A stretch of 5,564 nt of DNA from an uncultured Flavobacteriales bacterium (GTDB taxonomy: Bacteria > Bacteroidota > Bacteroidia > Flavobacteriales_D > Crocinitomicaceae), in the NCBI GenBank assembly GCA_903899795.1, contig CAIUKX010000361.1, positions 1-5,564 on the forward strand. Reading direction: 5' to 3'. Every line of letters starts with the position of its first letter. The stretch's first letter is position 1. Shown one piece after another: positions 1 to 5,564 of this stretch. The notes under the pieces are model-generated. The model was not told the origin of the DNA. It worked only from the letters and a program-made list of their open reading frames with translations, and did not search any database. The position numbers and the translations under genes are program-made.

Positions 1-1186
1 ATAGGAACATCATTAAATAAGTATTCGATAAACTTTTTAAAAACTTTATTTGAGACACAGAACCATTGTATACTATATCCCGAATTGCTAAATGCAATGC
101 CGTTTTCACCTTTTCTTTATTACCCAAGACAACTTTGCTTTCATCAACAGTTGAACTTATTACATCATTTAAGTTTTGTTCTATTACAGAATCAGAGTCA
201 CCTTCCAAGACAAAATTTGAAAACTCTAATCCTTGTTTAGAAAAAATATCATTAAATACTTTAGTGATAAGACCTTGAATATCATTCACTCTTACATCAA
301 TTTCCTTAAAAAACTTTTTAATTGTAATATGAGTTTCTGCAAAAAAATCTTGATGTAATTTTTCATCTTTTAGATTTCTCTCTAATAATTCTTGTCGTGT
401 ATCAAACGGTAGACAATAGCCATCTTCTTTGGTGTGATGATTTATTTTTTTTGGTTTTGAAGATAAAATTTTCAATCTTGATGAAATCTTTTCATCTAAT
501 AATTGTGGGTCAAATTTTAAATATTTTTTTATCGATAATTTTAGTAAAGTTTCATTAATTAGATTTTCTGGAGAACTTTCTTCAAGAGCAAATAATATTA
601 GTGTGTCAGCTAATAAATCATCTAACTTTAAGTCTACTCTGTTATTGTTAAATTGTTGACCAAGGAAAACAAATAATCGTGAATCTATTTCAAAATCTGC
701 AACAGTTGAACTATGTCCAGGCTTAGTATACTCATGTAAATAGGTATCAACGAATATTTTATAAGATTTAATAGATTGTTGTGATTGATTACAATTTGCC
801 TTAAACCATCTAATATCATATATTACGATATGAATACCTTTATCATCAAATATCTCATCAATTATCCTTTCAGCATTATTTACTTTTCTGTTGGTTACAT
901 ATACTAATTTATCAAGTAAAATTTCATTCTCTTCTAGTTTTACTAATGTTGAATTCAACTTACCTTCAATGTCTTTTTCAGTAGTTATTTGAAATATTTG
1001 TTTCTCTTTTCCTTCTTTCGTAAAAAAGTGTTGAAACCCATCTACTCCTTTATCTTTTGTCCCAGCGACTGGAATGAATGAATGACCTAGAATACTTGCT
1101 AAAAAATCAAGACAAAATACTTCAAATATATTTCCATCATCAATTTTAGCTATTGCATATTCAAATGCCTCTTTATCTACTGTCAT
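1..1186 (-). CDS. Large protein with N-terminal restriction-endonuclease-like domain (5' part; continues beyond left edge)
   Basis: This is an uninterrupted reading frame of 395 codons from an ATG at 1186-1184 to the left edge, where it is cut off, so the C-terminus is unknown. A TAA lies in frame two codons upstream of the ATG, which fixes the start. There is no Shine-Dalgarno sequence, only an AT-rich leader. Residues about 8-110 look like a PD-(D/E)XK-type fold of the Mrr/Cap4 kind. They show an early FEVF helix with E22, then GTKDKGVDGF with D49, a strand ending FQITTEKD (Q66), and a later strand LVYVTNRK. The usual (E/Q)xK reads Q-I-T here, so the lysine may have migrated (K71 or K76). 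Residues about 170-300 are predominantly helical, possibly with a winged-helix part, and no Walker A motif appears in the visible portion. By family analogy it would cut or sense foreign DNA as a defence effector; that role is inferred. It is the last gene before the tRNA-Leu attachment scar and is transcribed away from it. Confidence 0.8.
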   Translation of the reverse strand, partial: MTVDKEAFEYAIAKIDDGNIFEVFCLDFLASILGHSFIPVAGTKDKGVDGFQHFFTKEGKEKQIFQITTEKDIEGKLNSTLVKLEENEILLDKLVYVTNRKVNNAERIIDEIFDDKGIHIVIYDIRWFKANCNQSQQSIKSYKIFVDTYLHEYTKPGHSSTVADFEIDSRLFVFLGQQFNNNRVDLKLDDLLADTLILFALEESSPENLINETLLKLSIKKYLKFDPQLLDEKISSRLKILSSKPKKINHHTKEDGYCLPFDTRQELLERNLKDEKLHQDFFAETHITIKKFFKEIDVRVNDIQGLITKVFNDIFSKQGLEFSNFVLEGDSDSVIEQNLNDVISSTVDESKVVLGNKEKVKTALHLAIRDIVYNGSVSQIKFLKSLSNTYLMMFL

Positions 1187-1325
1187 CAGTTATAAATTTT
1201 AATATAAAGAAATAAATTTAGTGATAAAAAATAAGGTGTGCGATAAAGGTGTGCGGAAATGTCAAGTTTTGTCAATTTTTGCATCATAATGTAAGCTAAT
1301 GTATTGATATATAGCTATTTTTACA
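1187..1325. other. Gene-free AT-rich segment between the nuclease-like gene and the tRNA fragment (island end)
   Basis: I see no credible reading frame here. The stretch holds the leader of the minus-strand nuclease-like gene and two sets of short direct repeats (described separately). It ends abruptly at the 3' half of a tRNA. The bases just before 1326 do not resemble the D-arm or 5' acceptor of a tRNA, so this is probably foreign DNA joined to the tRNA by recombination. Reading it as the end of an integrated element is an inference. Confidence 0.5.
1233..1255 (+). repeat. Two direct copies of AAGGTGTGCG, 13-bp period
   Basis: The exact 10-mer AAGGTGTGCG occurs at 1233-1242 and 1246-1255, so the copies repeat every 13 bp. 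They lie 70-90 bp from the tRNA fragment. Pairs of short direct repeats at this distance from a crossover site are typical arm-type binding sites of tyrosine recombinases. The repeat itself is seen directly; the integrase-arm role is inferred. An alternative is a regulator site in the leader of the minus-strand gene that starts at 1186. A partial relative, AAGGTGC, occurs at 1444-1450 on the other side of the tRNA fragment. Confidence 0.6.
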
Positions 1326-1376
1326 GATTCAAAATCCAGTTCCTCTGGAGTGCGGGTTCGATTCCCGCCCTGGGTA
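1326..1376 (+). pseudogene. tRNA-Leu(CAA) 3' fragment, probable integration (att) site
   Basis: The 3' half of a class II tRNA is complete. The anticodon loop TTCAAAA (1328-1334, anticodon CAA) is followed by the 3' anticodon strand TCCAG (1335-1339). Next come a 12-nt variable arm with a TCC/GGA stem (1341-1349), a perfect T-arm GCGGG-TTCGATT-CCCGC (1352-1368), the acceptor strand CCTGGGT (1369-1375) and discriminator A1376. The long variable arm, A73 and CAA anticodon identify leucine. The 5' half is missing. Upstream, only G1326 and A1327 still pair with the 3' anticodon strand, the next three positions mismatch, and no D-arm or acceptor 5' strand precedes them. It is therefore not a functional tRNA. 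This is what remains when an element integrates at the anticodon-loop/3' end of a tRNA gene and carries its own 3' copy. The intact gene would lie at the other end of the element, beyond the left edge. Confidence 0.85.
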
Positions 1377-1393
1377 CATAGAAGGTTCGAAAT

Positions 1394-1427
1394 CCCTTGA
1401 AAACATTAGCTTTTCAAGGGGTTTTTT
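1394..1427 (+). terminator. Rho-independent terminator downstream of the tRNA-Leu fragment
   Basis: A perfect 10-bp stem, CCCTTGAAAA (1394-1403) with TTTTCAAGGG (1411-1420), closes a 7-nt loop. It is followed by G and a run of six T, then further T-rich sequence. It reads on the plus strand, 17 bases after the tRNA discriminator, which is the usual position of a tRNA gene's own terminator. It was probably displaced together with the tRNA 3' end. Confidence 0.85.
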
Positions 1428-1621
1428 CTTTTTGGGTACTAAAAAGGTGCAAAATTGGAGTCTTAGCGGATTTTTGGGTGGTAGAAAATATCATTTGATT
1501 TTATTTAGTATTCATTTGATCAATTGACTTTGAGATGAATTTTATTATTCTCATTATTTTATAAGATGATCAATTTGTGCGACATAGTCCCACAATTAAT
1601 TCAGAGGTTAATATAAAGTTT
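1428..1621. other. Gene-free segment between terminator and small minus-strand gene
   Basis: I find no reading frame with a credible start here. The segment is very AT-rich and contains small repeats: TCATTTGAT at 1491-1499 and 1512-1520 (21-bp period), and TGATCAATT near 1517 and again near 1567. These could be recombinase or regulator sites, but their low complexity makes chance plausible. No clear terminator for the minus-strand gene ending at 1622 was recognised. Confidence 0.4.
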
Positions 1622-2086
1622 TCACTTTCTAGGTTTCTTTAATAATTCGATTGCTCTATCAACAGCTAAACAGCAAATATTTCCATACGAATTTTTTCCT
1701 TGTTCAACTAGTTGGTATGCATTTACAAAATTGTAATAGGCAACAATTGCTTTTGGATTATTTTTTGCTCTTAACAATGTCGAATAAAAAGATGTTCTAA
1801 GATCTTTTCGAATAATGTTGTCAACATAACTTTTCAGTATTTCATCACTGACGATTACTTCTTTGTCTAGGTCTATTTGTTCTTGTTCCCTTCTTGTCTT
1901 CCTATTTTCTTCCTGCATCATATCTTTTACAATCCCTTGTTTTAACGCAGTATAATCTTCCTGTGATTCATCTGGAAAAGCCATCTGTGAATTTCCTTTA
2001 CTATCCGCTGGATATAGCCAAAATTTTCCTTTTAGAGACTTTTTAATTTTCCTTGGTAATCTGAATTTTTTCATCATTGAATGCAT
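1622..2086 (-). CDS. Small basic helical protein of unknown function, divergent from the primase-helicase gene
   Basis: This frame encodes 154 residues; I do not recognise a characterised family. The N-terminus is strongly basic (MKKFRLPRKIKKSLKGKF), which suggests nucleic-acid contact. Next come a tract rich in aromatic and polar residues (FWLYPADSKGNSQMAFP) and a charged, probably coiled helix around residues 50-75 (EENRKTRREQEQIDLDKE). A helical C-terminal half with two cysteines (NICCLAVDRAIELL) ends in KKPRK. No signal peptide or membrane segment is visible. The first ATG (2086-2084) is used here, but ATGs three and four codons later are equally possible because no ribosome binding site separates them. 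The gene is transcribed away from the primase-helicase gene across a gap of about 97 bp that holds a perfect dyad. That arrangement would allow shared regulation. It could be an accessory or regulator of the large gene, or unrelated island cargo. Confidence 0.75.
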   Translation of the reverse strand: MHSMMKKFRLPRKIKKSLKGKFWLYPADSKGNSQMAFPDESQEDYTALKQGIVKDMMQEENRKTRREQEQIDLDKEVIVSDEILKSYVDNIIRKDLRTSFYSTLLRAKNNPKAIVAYYNFVNAYQLVEQGKNSYGNICCLAVDRAIELLKKPRK

Positions 2087-2120
2087 TTAATATTAAATTT
2101 GATATGCAATATTAGAAGCC

Positions 2121-2148
2121 AAAAACGTAATCTATTTACGTTTTTTTT
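2121..2148. promoter_or_regulatory. Perfect 10-bp dyad with T-tract in the divergent intergenic region (operator-like)
   Basis: AAAAACGTAA (2121-2130) and TTACGTTTTT (2136-2145) are perfect inverted repeats around the 5-nt centre TCTAT, followed by three more T. It lies about 36 bp upstream of the preferred start of the primase-helicase gene and 35 bp upstream of the small divergent gene. Neither neighbour needs a terminator here, so an operator or promoter-overlapping site is the better reading, although the A- and T-tracts make it look like a weak terminator. Its core recurs inverted near the right edge of the window. Confidence 0.5.
2127..2142 (+). repeat. Left copy of 16-bp inverted repeat flanking the primase-helicase gene
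   Basis: GTAATCTATTTACGTT here is the exact reverse complement of 5487-5502. The copies are about 3.34 kb apart and enclose only the large gene and its downstream non-coding tail. The 5-nt centre is asymmetric, so the relation is truly inverted rather than an effect of the dyad. The copies may mark element ends or be two binding sites for one regulator. Confidence 0.6.
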
Positions 2149-2183
2149 GAAATTATTATACTGCAATAAATGTGAGAAACTCA

Positions 2184-5174
2184 ATGGAAGATCTACAGCA
2201 AAGATTAGCAATTTTTAAATCCTTGTTCAAAGGACGTGAAGATGTGTTTGCTGTCTATTGGGAAAAAGGCTGTAAAAAAGGCTATCGACCCGTTTATTAT
2301 TTTGATCCTCATCGTTATCGAATGCATCAAATAAATGGTGGAACATTTCAAAATTTTACAGAAAAGTCATATCTTCAATTATCGGATAATCATATTTTCA
2401 GACATCTTAATGGACAAGACTTGATAGGTATTTATCCATTATTGCCTGACAATACTTCTTGGTTTATTGTTGCTGATTTTGACAAACAAGATTGGATGAT
2501 AGAATGTCAAAATTTTATCAAAACCTGTGAAGAATTTTCTATCCCTGTTTATCTGGAACGTTCGAGATCAGGTAATGGTGGACATGTATGGATTTTCTTT
2601 GATGATCCTTATTCTGCTTTTAAGAGTCGAAAAATTATACTATCGCTTTTAGAAAAATCAGGAGCTGTTTCTATTTTCGATAAAAATACCAGTTTCGACC
2701 GTTTGTTTCCGAATCAGGATTATCTTTCTGGGAAAGGATTAGGCAATCTTATTGCCCTTCCATTTTATTTGCAAACAATGCTCATTGGAAATAGTTGTTT
2801 TGTTGATTCAGAAACATTTATTCCTTTTGAAGATCAGTGGCAGTTTTTAAGTATGATTAAACGTGTTCCTTTTGCCCATTTAGAACTGTTGTTTCTAGAT
2901 CTTTTGGAAAAGGAAAATGGTGATATTCCTGTTCAAACCAATGAACTAACAATAACGTTAGATAATGTAGTTCAAATTAACAGAAATACGATTGATAGTA
3001 GATTGATTCACTTTTTGAAAGAAGAATTAAATTTCCTAAATACTGAATTTATCATCAAGAAAAACAGCGGTAGAAATACATTTGGAACAGAACGCTATTT
3101 TAAATTTATCGAAGAAATAGATGACCTTATTTTTCTGCCGAAAGGATTTATTGGAAAAACACTACGGTTTTGTAAAGAGAAAAATATTTCGAACAACTTT
3201 ATTGATAAGCGAAAACTGCATAAAACAGTTCTGTATTCATTTCAAGCAACTTTAAAAGAATACCAAAAGCAAACAATAGTAGCAACGGATAAAAAAGACA
3301 TTGGAGTTATTGTTGCGCCACCAAGTTCTGGGAAAACCATCATGGCTTTAAAAATTGTTGCAAACAAACAACAGCCCACATTAATCATTGTCCATCGCAA
3401 ACAATTGGCTGATCAATGGGGAGAAAGGATAGAAACATTTTTAGGTATTCCCCAAAAAGAAATTGGGAAAATTGGTCAAGGCAAAGGAAAAATTGGTGAC
3501 AAAATAACGATTGCAACCATTCAAAGTCTCACTAAAATCTTCGAAAAAGGAGAAAACAAAGAATTGGTCAATTCTTTTGGACTTGTGATTGTTGACGAAT
3601 GTCATCATATCCCTGCAACCACTTTCCACAACACAATTAGTAAATTCCATTCTTATTATTTGTACGGATTAACAGCTACCCCTTTTAGAAAATACAACGA
3701 TGGAAAACTGATCTTTATTCATTTAGGAGAAGTAATTTCGGAAATCAAATCTACCGAAATAGAATCGAGTAAAAATCCTGAAATCATTATCCGAAATACA
3801 GTTCTGAATGTTCCATACAATGCCAAAACAGATCAGTTTGAAACTTTATCAAAAATCTTAATACACGATTCTGAAAGGAATAAATTGATTTTGGAAGATG
3901 TTTCAAAAGAATTGAATACAGGAAAAAAAGCAGTTATTCTTACCGAAAGAAAAGAACATATAGATACGCTTCAGCAATACTTGAAACAATCTTACGAAAC
4001 GGTTACGTTAAGCGGAGATGATTCGGAAAGCAGTAGAGCTAATAAATGGAAGATTTTAAAGTCTGGAAATTTTCAGGTATTGATCACCACAGGACAATTC
4101 TTTGGTGAAGGTTCTGATCTCCAAAATATTCAATGCCTCTTTTTGGTTTATCCGTTTTCTTTTGAAGGAAAATTGATTCAATACATCGGTCGGGTTCAAC
4201 GTTCTGAAATCACACCAACCATCTATGATTATAGGGATTATAAGATTGATTACCTTAATAAAATGTTCTTGAAAAGAAACACCTATTATCGAAAAATTGA
4301 AAAACATAGAACATTATTTGATGATGTAGAAGAAGACAATCCACATCTGCTTTCGGAGAATGAAACAATAATTGAGAAGCAGATAAAAATTTCGATTGAA
4401 AAACTAGACTTTTTATACGGCAGTATTGTATTCCGCTATCAATTACAGGAAATCCAAAAAGAGTTGGAATTTGATATAGAAAATTTCAATATCCGTCCTG
4501 AATTTGAAGTGCTAAAATCGTATTTTGAAAAGTTTTTGAAGTCCAAGACGATTACAGTTACAATTTGTGTCGTCATGAATAATGGAACTGTTATAGCACA
4601 ATCGGCAGAATCTTCCGACATTAATAAGTTCAATCGAGAAATTGTAGAAAGTGTTCGTTTTCAATTTACTCAAAAGACATTCTTTGGTTCAGCTAAACAA
4701 ATCTATCAAGAACTGGAAGATGGTAATGAATTGAAAGATGCCAACAATAAAAAAATTCCGTATGAATCGGGAGAAGAACTTTTAAAAGATGTTCTTACAA
4801 AAGGAAACTACCTTCATCAAAAACAAATGGTTTATTTATCTGAACTACATGAAAGTTCTGTTTTGAAAATTCGTTTCGTACTTAATCCTTTTGCTTTTGT
4901 CTTCTTATTAGCTGCTCAGGAACAATACCATATTGTGTTGGAAACATTGGACACCGAAGAAGCGACTTATGTTTGGCACGTTGCAAAAAACACGTTTTCT
5001 TTAAAAGACATGTTAATTGGTATTGATAAACATTTGAATATAATTCGTGTGGAGGGTAGACAAGCTTTTTTAAAATTAAATCCTGATAATTTTAGCAGAG
5101 TAGTGCATGATTATTCGGATGAACGAAAAGGGTTTGTTATTTGGAAGGATATGTTAGAGGAACGATTAGTTTGA
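2184..5174 (+). CDS. AEP primase-superfamily II helicase fusion (TOTE conflict system-type protein)
   Basis: A 996-residue, probably cytoplasmic protein. I start at ATG 2184 (MEDLQQRLAIF); an in-frame GTG at 2172 would add four residues. Residues about 1-240 form an archaeo-eukaryotic primase domain. It shows the metal-binding D98-F-D100 in FIVADFD, the SGNGGH motif with H134 followed by VWIFF, and GLGNLIALPF (185-194). A linker precedes a helicase of the XPB/RIII-like kind, which starts at LKEYQKQ. It has Walker A APPSSGKT (378-385), DECH (471-474), TATPF (497-501), GEGSDLQ, and QYIGRVQR (666-673) with the arginine finger. All catalytic residues look intact. Residues about 700-996 match no domain I can name; they include FVLNPFAFVFLL and an ETLDTEEATYVWH block from about 920. 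Family knowledge places such primase-helicase fusions in TOTE conflict systems, predicted to act on invading or mobile DNA; the activity of this protein is inferred. It probably unwinds DNA and synthesises primers or short strands. It is a single-gene transcript, divergent from a small basic protein. Confidence 0.9.
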   Translation: MEDLQQRLAIFKSLFKGREDVFAVYWEKGCKKGYRPVYYFDPHRYRMHQINGGTFQNFTEKSYLQLSDNHIFRHLNGQDLIGIYPLLPDNTSWFIVADFDKQDWMIECQNFIKTCEEFSIPVYLERSRSGNGGHVWIFFDDPYSAFKSRKIILSLLEKSGAVSIFDKNTSFDRLFPNQDYLSGKGLGNLIALPFYLQTMLIGNSCFVDSETFIPFEDQWQFLSMIKRVPFAHLELLFLDLLEKENGDIPVQTNELTITLDNVVQINRNTIDSRLIHFLKEELNFLNTEFIIKKNSGRNTFGTERYFKFIEEIDDLIFLPKGFIGKTLRFCKEKNISNNFIDKRKLHKTVLYSFQATLKEYQKQTIVATDKKDIGVIVAPPSSGKTIMALKIVANKQQPTLIIVHRKQLADQWGERIETFLGIPQKEIGKIGQGKGKIGDKITIATIQSLTKIFEKGENKELVNSFGLVIVDECHHIPATTFHNTISKFHSYYLYGLTATPFRKYNDGKLIFIHLGEVISEIKSTEIESSKNPEIIIRNTVLNVPYNAKTDQFETLSKILIHDSERNKLILEDVSKELNTGKKAVILTERKEHIDTLQQYLKQSYETVTLSGDDSESSRANKWKILKSGNFQVLITTGQFFGEGSDLQNIQCLFLVYPFSFEGKLIQYIGRVQRSEITPTIYDYRDYKIDYLNKMFLKRNTYYRKIEKHRTLFDDVEEDNPHLLSENETIIEKQIKISIEKLDFLYGSIVFRYQLQEIQKELEFDIENFNIRPEFEVLKSYFEKFLKSKTITVTICVVMNNGTVIAQSAESSDINKFNREIVESVRFQFTQKTFFGSAKQIYQELEDGNELKDANNKKIPYESGEELLKDVLTKGNYLHQKQMVYLSELHESSVLKIRFVLNPFAFVFLLAAQEQYHIVLETLDTEEATYVWHVAKNTFSLKDMLIGIDKHLNIIRVEGRQAFLKLNPDNFSRVVHDYSDERKGFVIWKDMLEERLV

Positions 5175-5486
5175 TTCAAAAAATCAAAAAGTAAAACAAT
5201 GTAATTAGTACCTCAATTATTACAGTCATTAGTCTCTAAATCTTAGTTGTCAAAAGTATATAAAATTGTTAGTGATGCTATCGCGTTAGTGCAAAAAGCA
5301 AGTGTACTGCATTGCGTTGCCATTCTGTCTTTCATTTATTTTCTGTTCTTTTTTGTCGGTCGTGTCGGTCTTTTAGTGTGAGTGCTAACATATAAATAAG
5401 CGAAATTAACTCATCCATATCAACTAAACAAATTAATTGTATAACCTATTATTAATAAAATATTTGAGTCGTCGCAAGTTTACCAC
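5175..5486. other. Gene-free tail downstream of the primase-helicase, with a GC-richer patch
   Basis: No credible plus-strand gene is present. The segment is AT-rich, except for about 5275-5395, which is visibly richer in G and C and contains short tandem repeats. On the minus strand two tiny frames overlap by ATGA. One of 28 codons starts at ATG 5418-5416 and stops at 5334-5332. One of 30 codons starts at 5335-5333 and stops at 5245-5243. They are too short to call as genes. The compositional change suggests a conserved non-coding element, for example a transfer origin or a regulatory RNA region, or a relic of an older mobile element. I could not assign one. Confidence 0.4.
5354..5370 (+). 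repeat. Tandem TGTCGGTC, 9-bp period
   Basis: TGTCGGTC occurs at 5354-5361 and again at 5363-5370, separated by a single G. It lies in the GC-richer patch after a T-rich run. Short tandem sites of this size may bind a relaxase, replication or regulator protein, but two copies alone do not show which. Confidence 0.5.
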
Positions 5487-5502
5487 AACGTAAATAGATT
5501 AC
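5487..5502 (-). repeat. Right copy of 16-bp inverted repeat flanking the primase-helicase gene
   Basis: AACGTAAATAGATTAC is the exact reverse complement of 2127-2142. The bases around it differ from the left copy, apart from a shared A-rich side (AAAA next to the GTAA end in both). It lies 33 bp upstream of a possible new start codon at 5535, so both copies are placed a few tens of bases before a plus-strand start. That spacing fits a regulator site as well as an element end. Confidence 0.6.
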
Positions 5503-5534
5503 TTTTCGCTGTGAGATATTTGTAGAAAAAAGTT

Positions 5535-5564
5535 ATGACAATAATTGAATTTTTACATTATTTC
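5535..5564 (+). CDS. Possible start of a downstream gene (ten codons, cut by right edge)
   Basis: From ATG 5535 the frame reads MTIIEFLHYF and is open to the edge. An A-rich stretch (AGAAAAAAG) precedes the ATG, and the right copy of the 16-bp repeat lies 33 bp upstream, mirroring the arrangement before the primase-helicase gene. Ten codons are not enough to identify a product or to exclude chance. Confidence 0.3.
   Translation, partial: MTIIEFLHYF

Noticed and set aside
66..278. Plus-strand 70-codon open frame
   Set aside because: It lies wholly antisense to the long minus-strand nuclease-like frame, which is continuous and protein-like; this frame has low-complexity Ser/Thr-rich content.
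1187..1290. Flavobacterial-type promoter (TTG then TAnnTTTG) for the minus-strand gene
   Set aside because: Partial matches such as TAAATTTA exist, but no -33 and -7 pair with proper spacing was found, and the AT-rich sequence gives many near matches.
1310..1376. Functional tRNA-Leu gene
   Set aside because: The 5' acceptor strand and D-arm are absent, and the anticodon stem pairs at only two of five positions, so it cannot fold as a whole tRNA.
2121..2148. Dyad as a true rho-independent terminator
   Set aside because: The stem has only two G-C pairs, and both flanking genes point away from it, so no transcript from either would need to stop here; an operator-like site fits better.
2170..2175. 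ATG at 2170 as start of the large gene
   Set aside because: It is out of frame and followed at once by TGA; the in-frame choices are GTG 2172 and ATG 2184.
3441..4633. Three minus-strand open frames of 64-83 codons
   Set aside because: All lie inside the primase-helicase gene, whose plus-strand frame carries intact helicase motifs across the same bases; these are shadow frames.
5170..5188. TTTGATT/AATCAAA hairpin at the stop codon of the primase-helicase gene as a terminator
   Set aside because: It has a 7-bp AT-rich stem and no T-tract after it on the plus strand; probably chance in AT-rich sequence.
1..5564. CRISPR array
   Set aside because: No regularly spaced repeats of 23-40 bp with unique spacers are present; the repeats seen are short pairs only.

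Overview
The window is AT-rich (roughly 30% G+C by eye), and no start codon has a clear Shine-Dalgarno sequence. That style, the AT-biased codon use and the resemblance of the proteins suggest the Bacteroidota, most likely a flavobacterium. This is an inference, because there is no rRNA or housekeeping gene to anchor it. The content looks accessory: two large proteins of nuclease and primase-helicase type and a remnant of a tRNA attachment site.

Left part (1-1186, minus strand): the 5' 395 codons of a gene that runs off the left edge. Its N-terminus looks like a restriction-endonuclease-fold domain of the kind found at the front of defence proteins. Middle (1187-1621): a gene-free stretch holding 13-bp-spaced direct repeats, a 51-bp 3' fragment of a tRNA-Leu(CAA) gene with no 5' half, and a strong intrinsic terminator. 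This is the expected scar of a site-specific integration into a tRNA gene. The material to its left is probably the end of an integrated island, and the material to its right is either old chromosome or an older island.

Right part (1622-5564): a small uncharacterised basic protein on the minus strand (1622-2086) faces away from a 996-codon plus-strand gene (2184-5174). The large gene fuses an archaeo-eukaryotic-type primase (AEP) domain to a superfamily II helicase and a C-terminal region I cannot assign. This architecture matches the primase-helicase proteins that comparative genomics places in the so-called TOTE conflict systems. A 16-bp sequence just upstream of the large gene recurs, inverted, about 0.3 kb downstream of it, so the gene is bracketed by an inverted repeat pair. 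The copies could be element ends or regulator sites. The last 390 bp hold no clear gene except the possible first ten codons of one at the right edge. They include a more GC-rich patch with short tandem repeats that resembles a mobilisation or regulatory region.

Taken together, this looks like a piece of a defence or mobile island next to a tRNA-Leu attachment site. A nuclease-type gene sits on one side of the scar. A primase-helicase gene with a small divergent neighbour sits on the other. Whether the two sides cooperate cannot be told from this window, and the tRNA scar between them suggests that they arrived separately.
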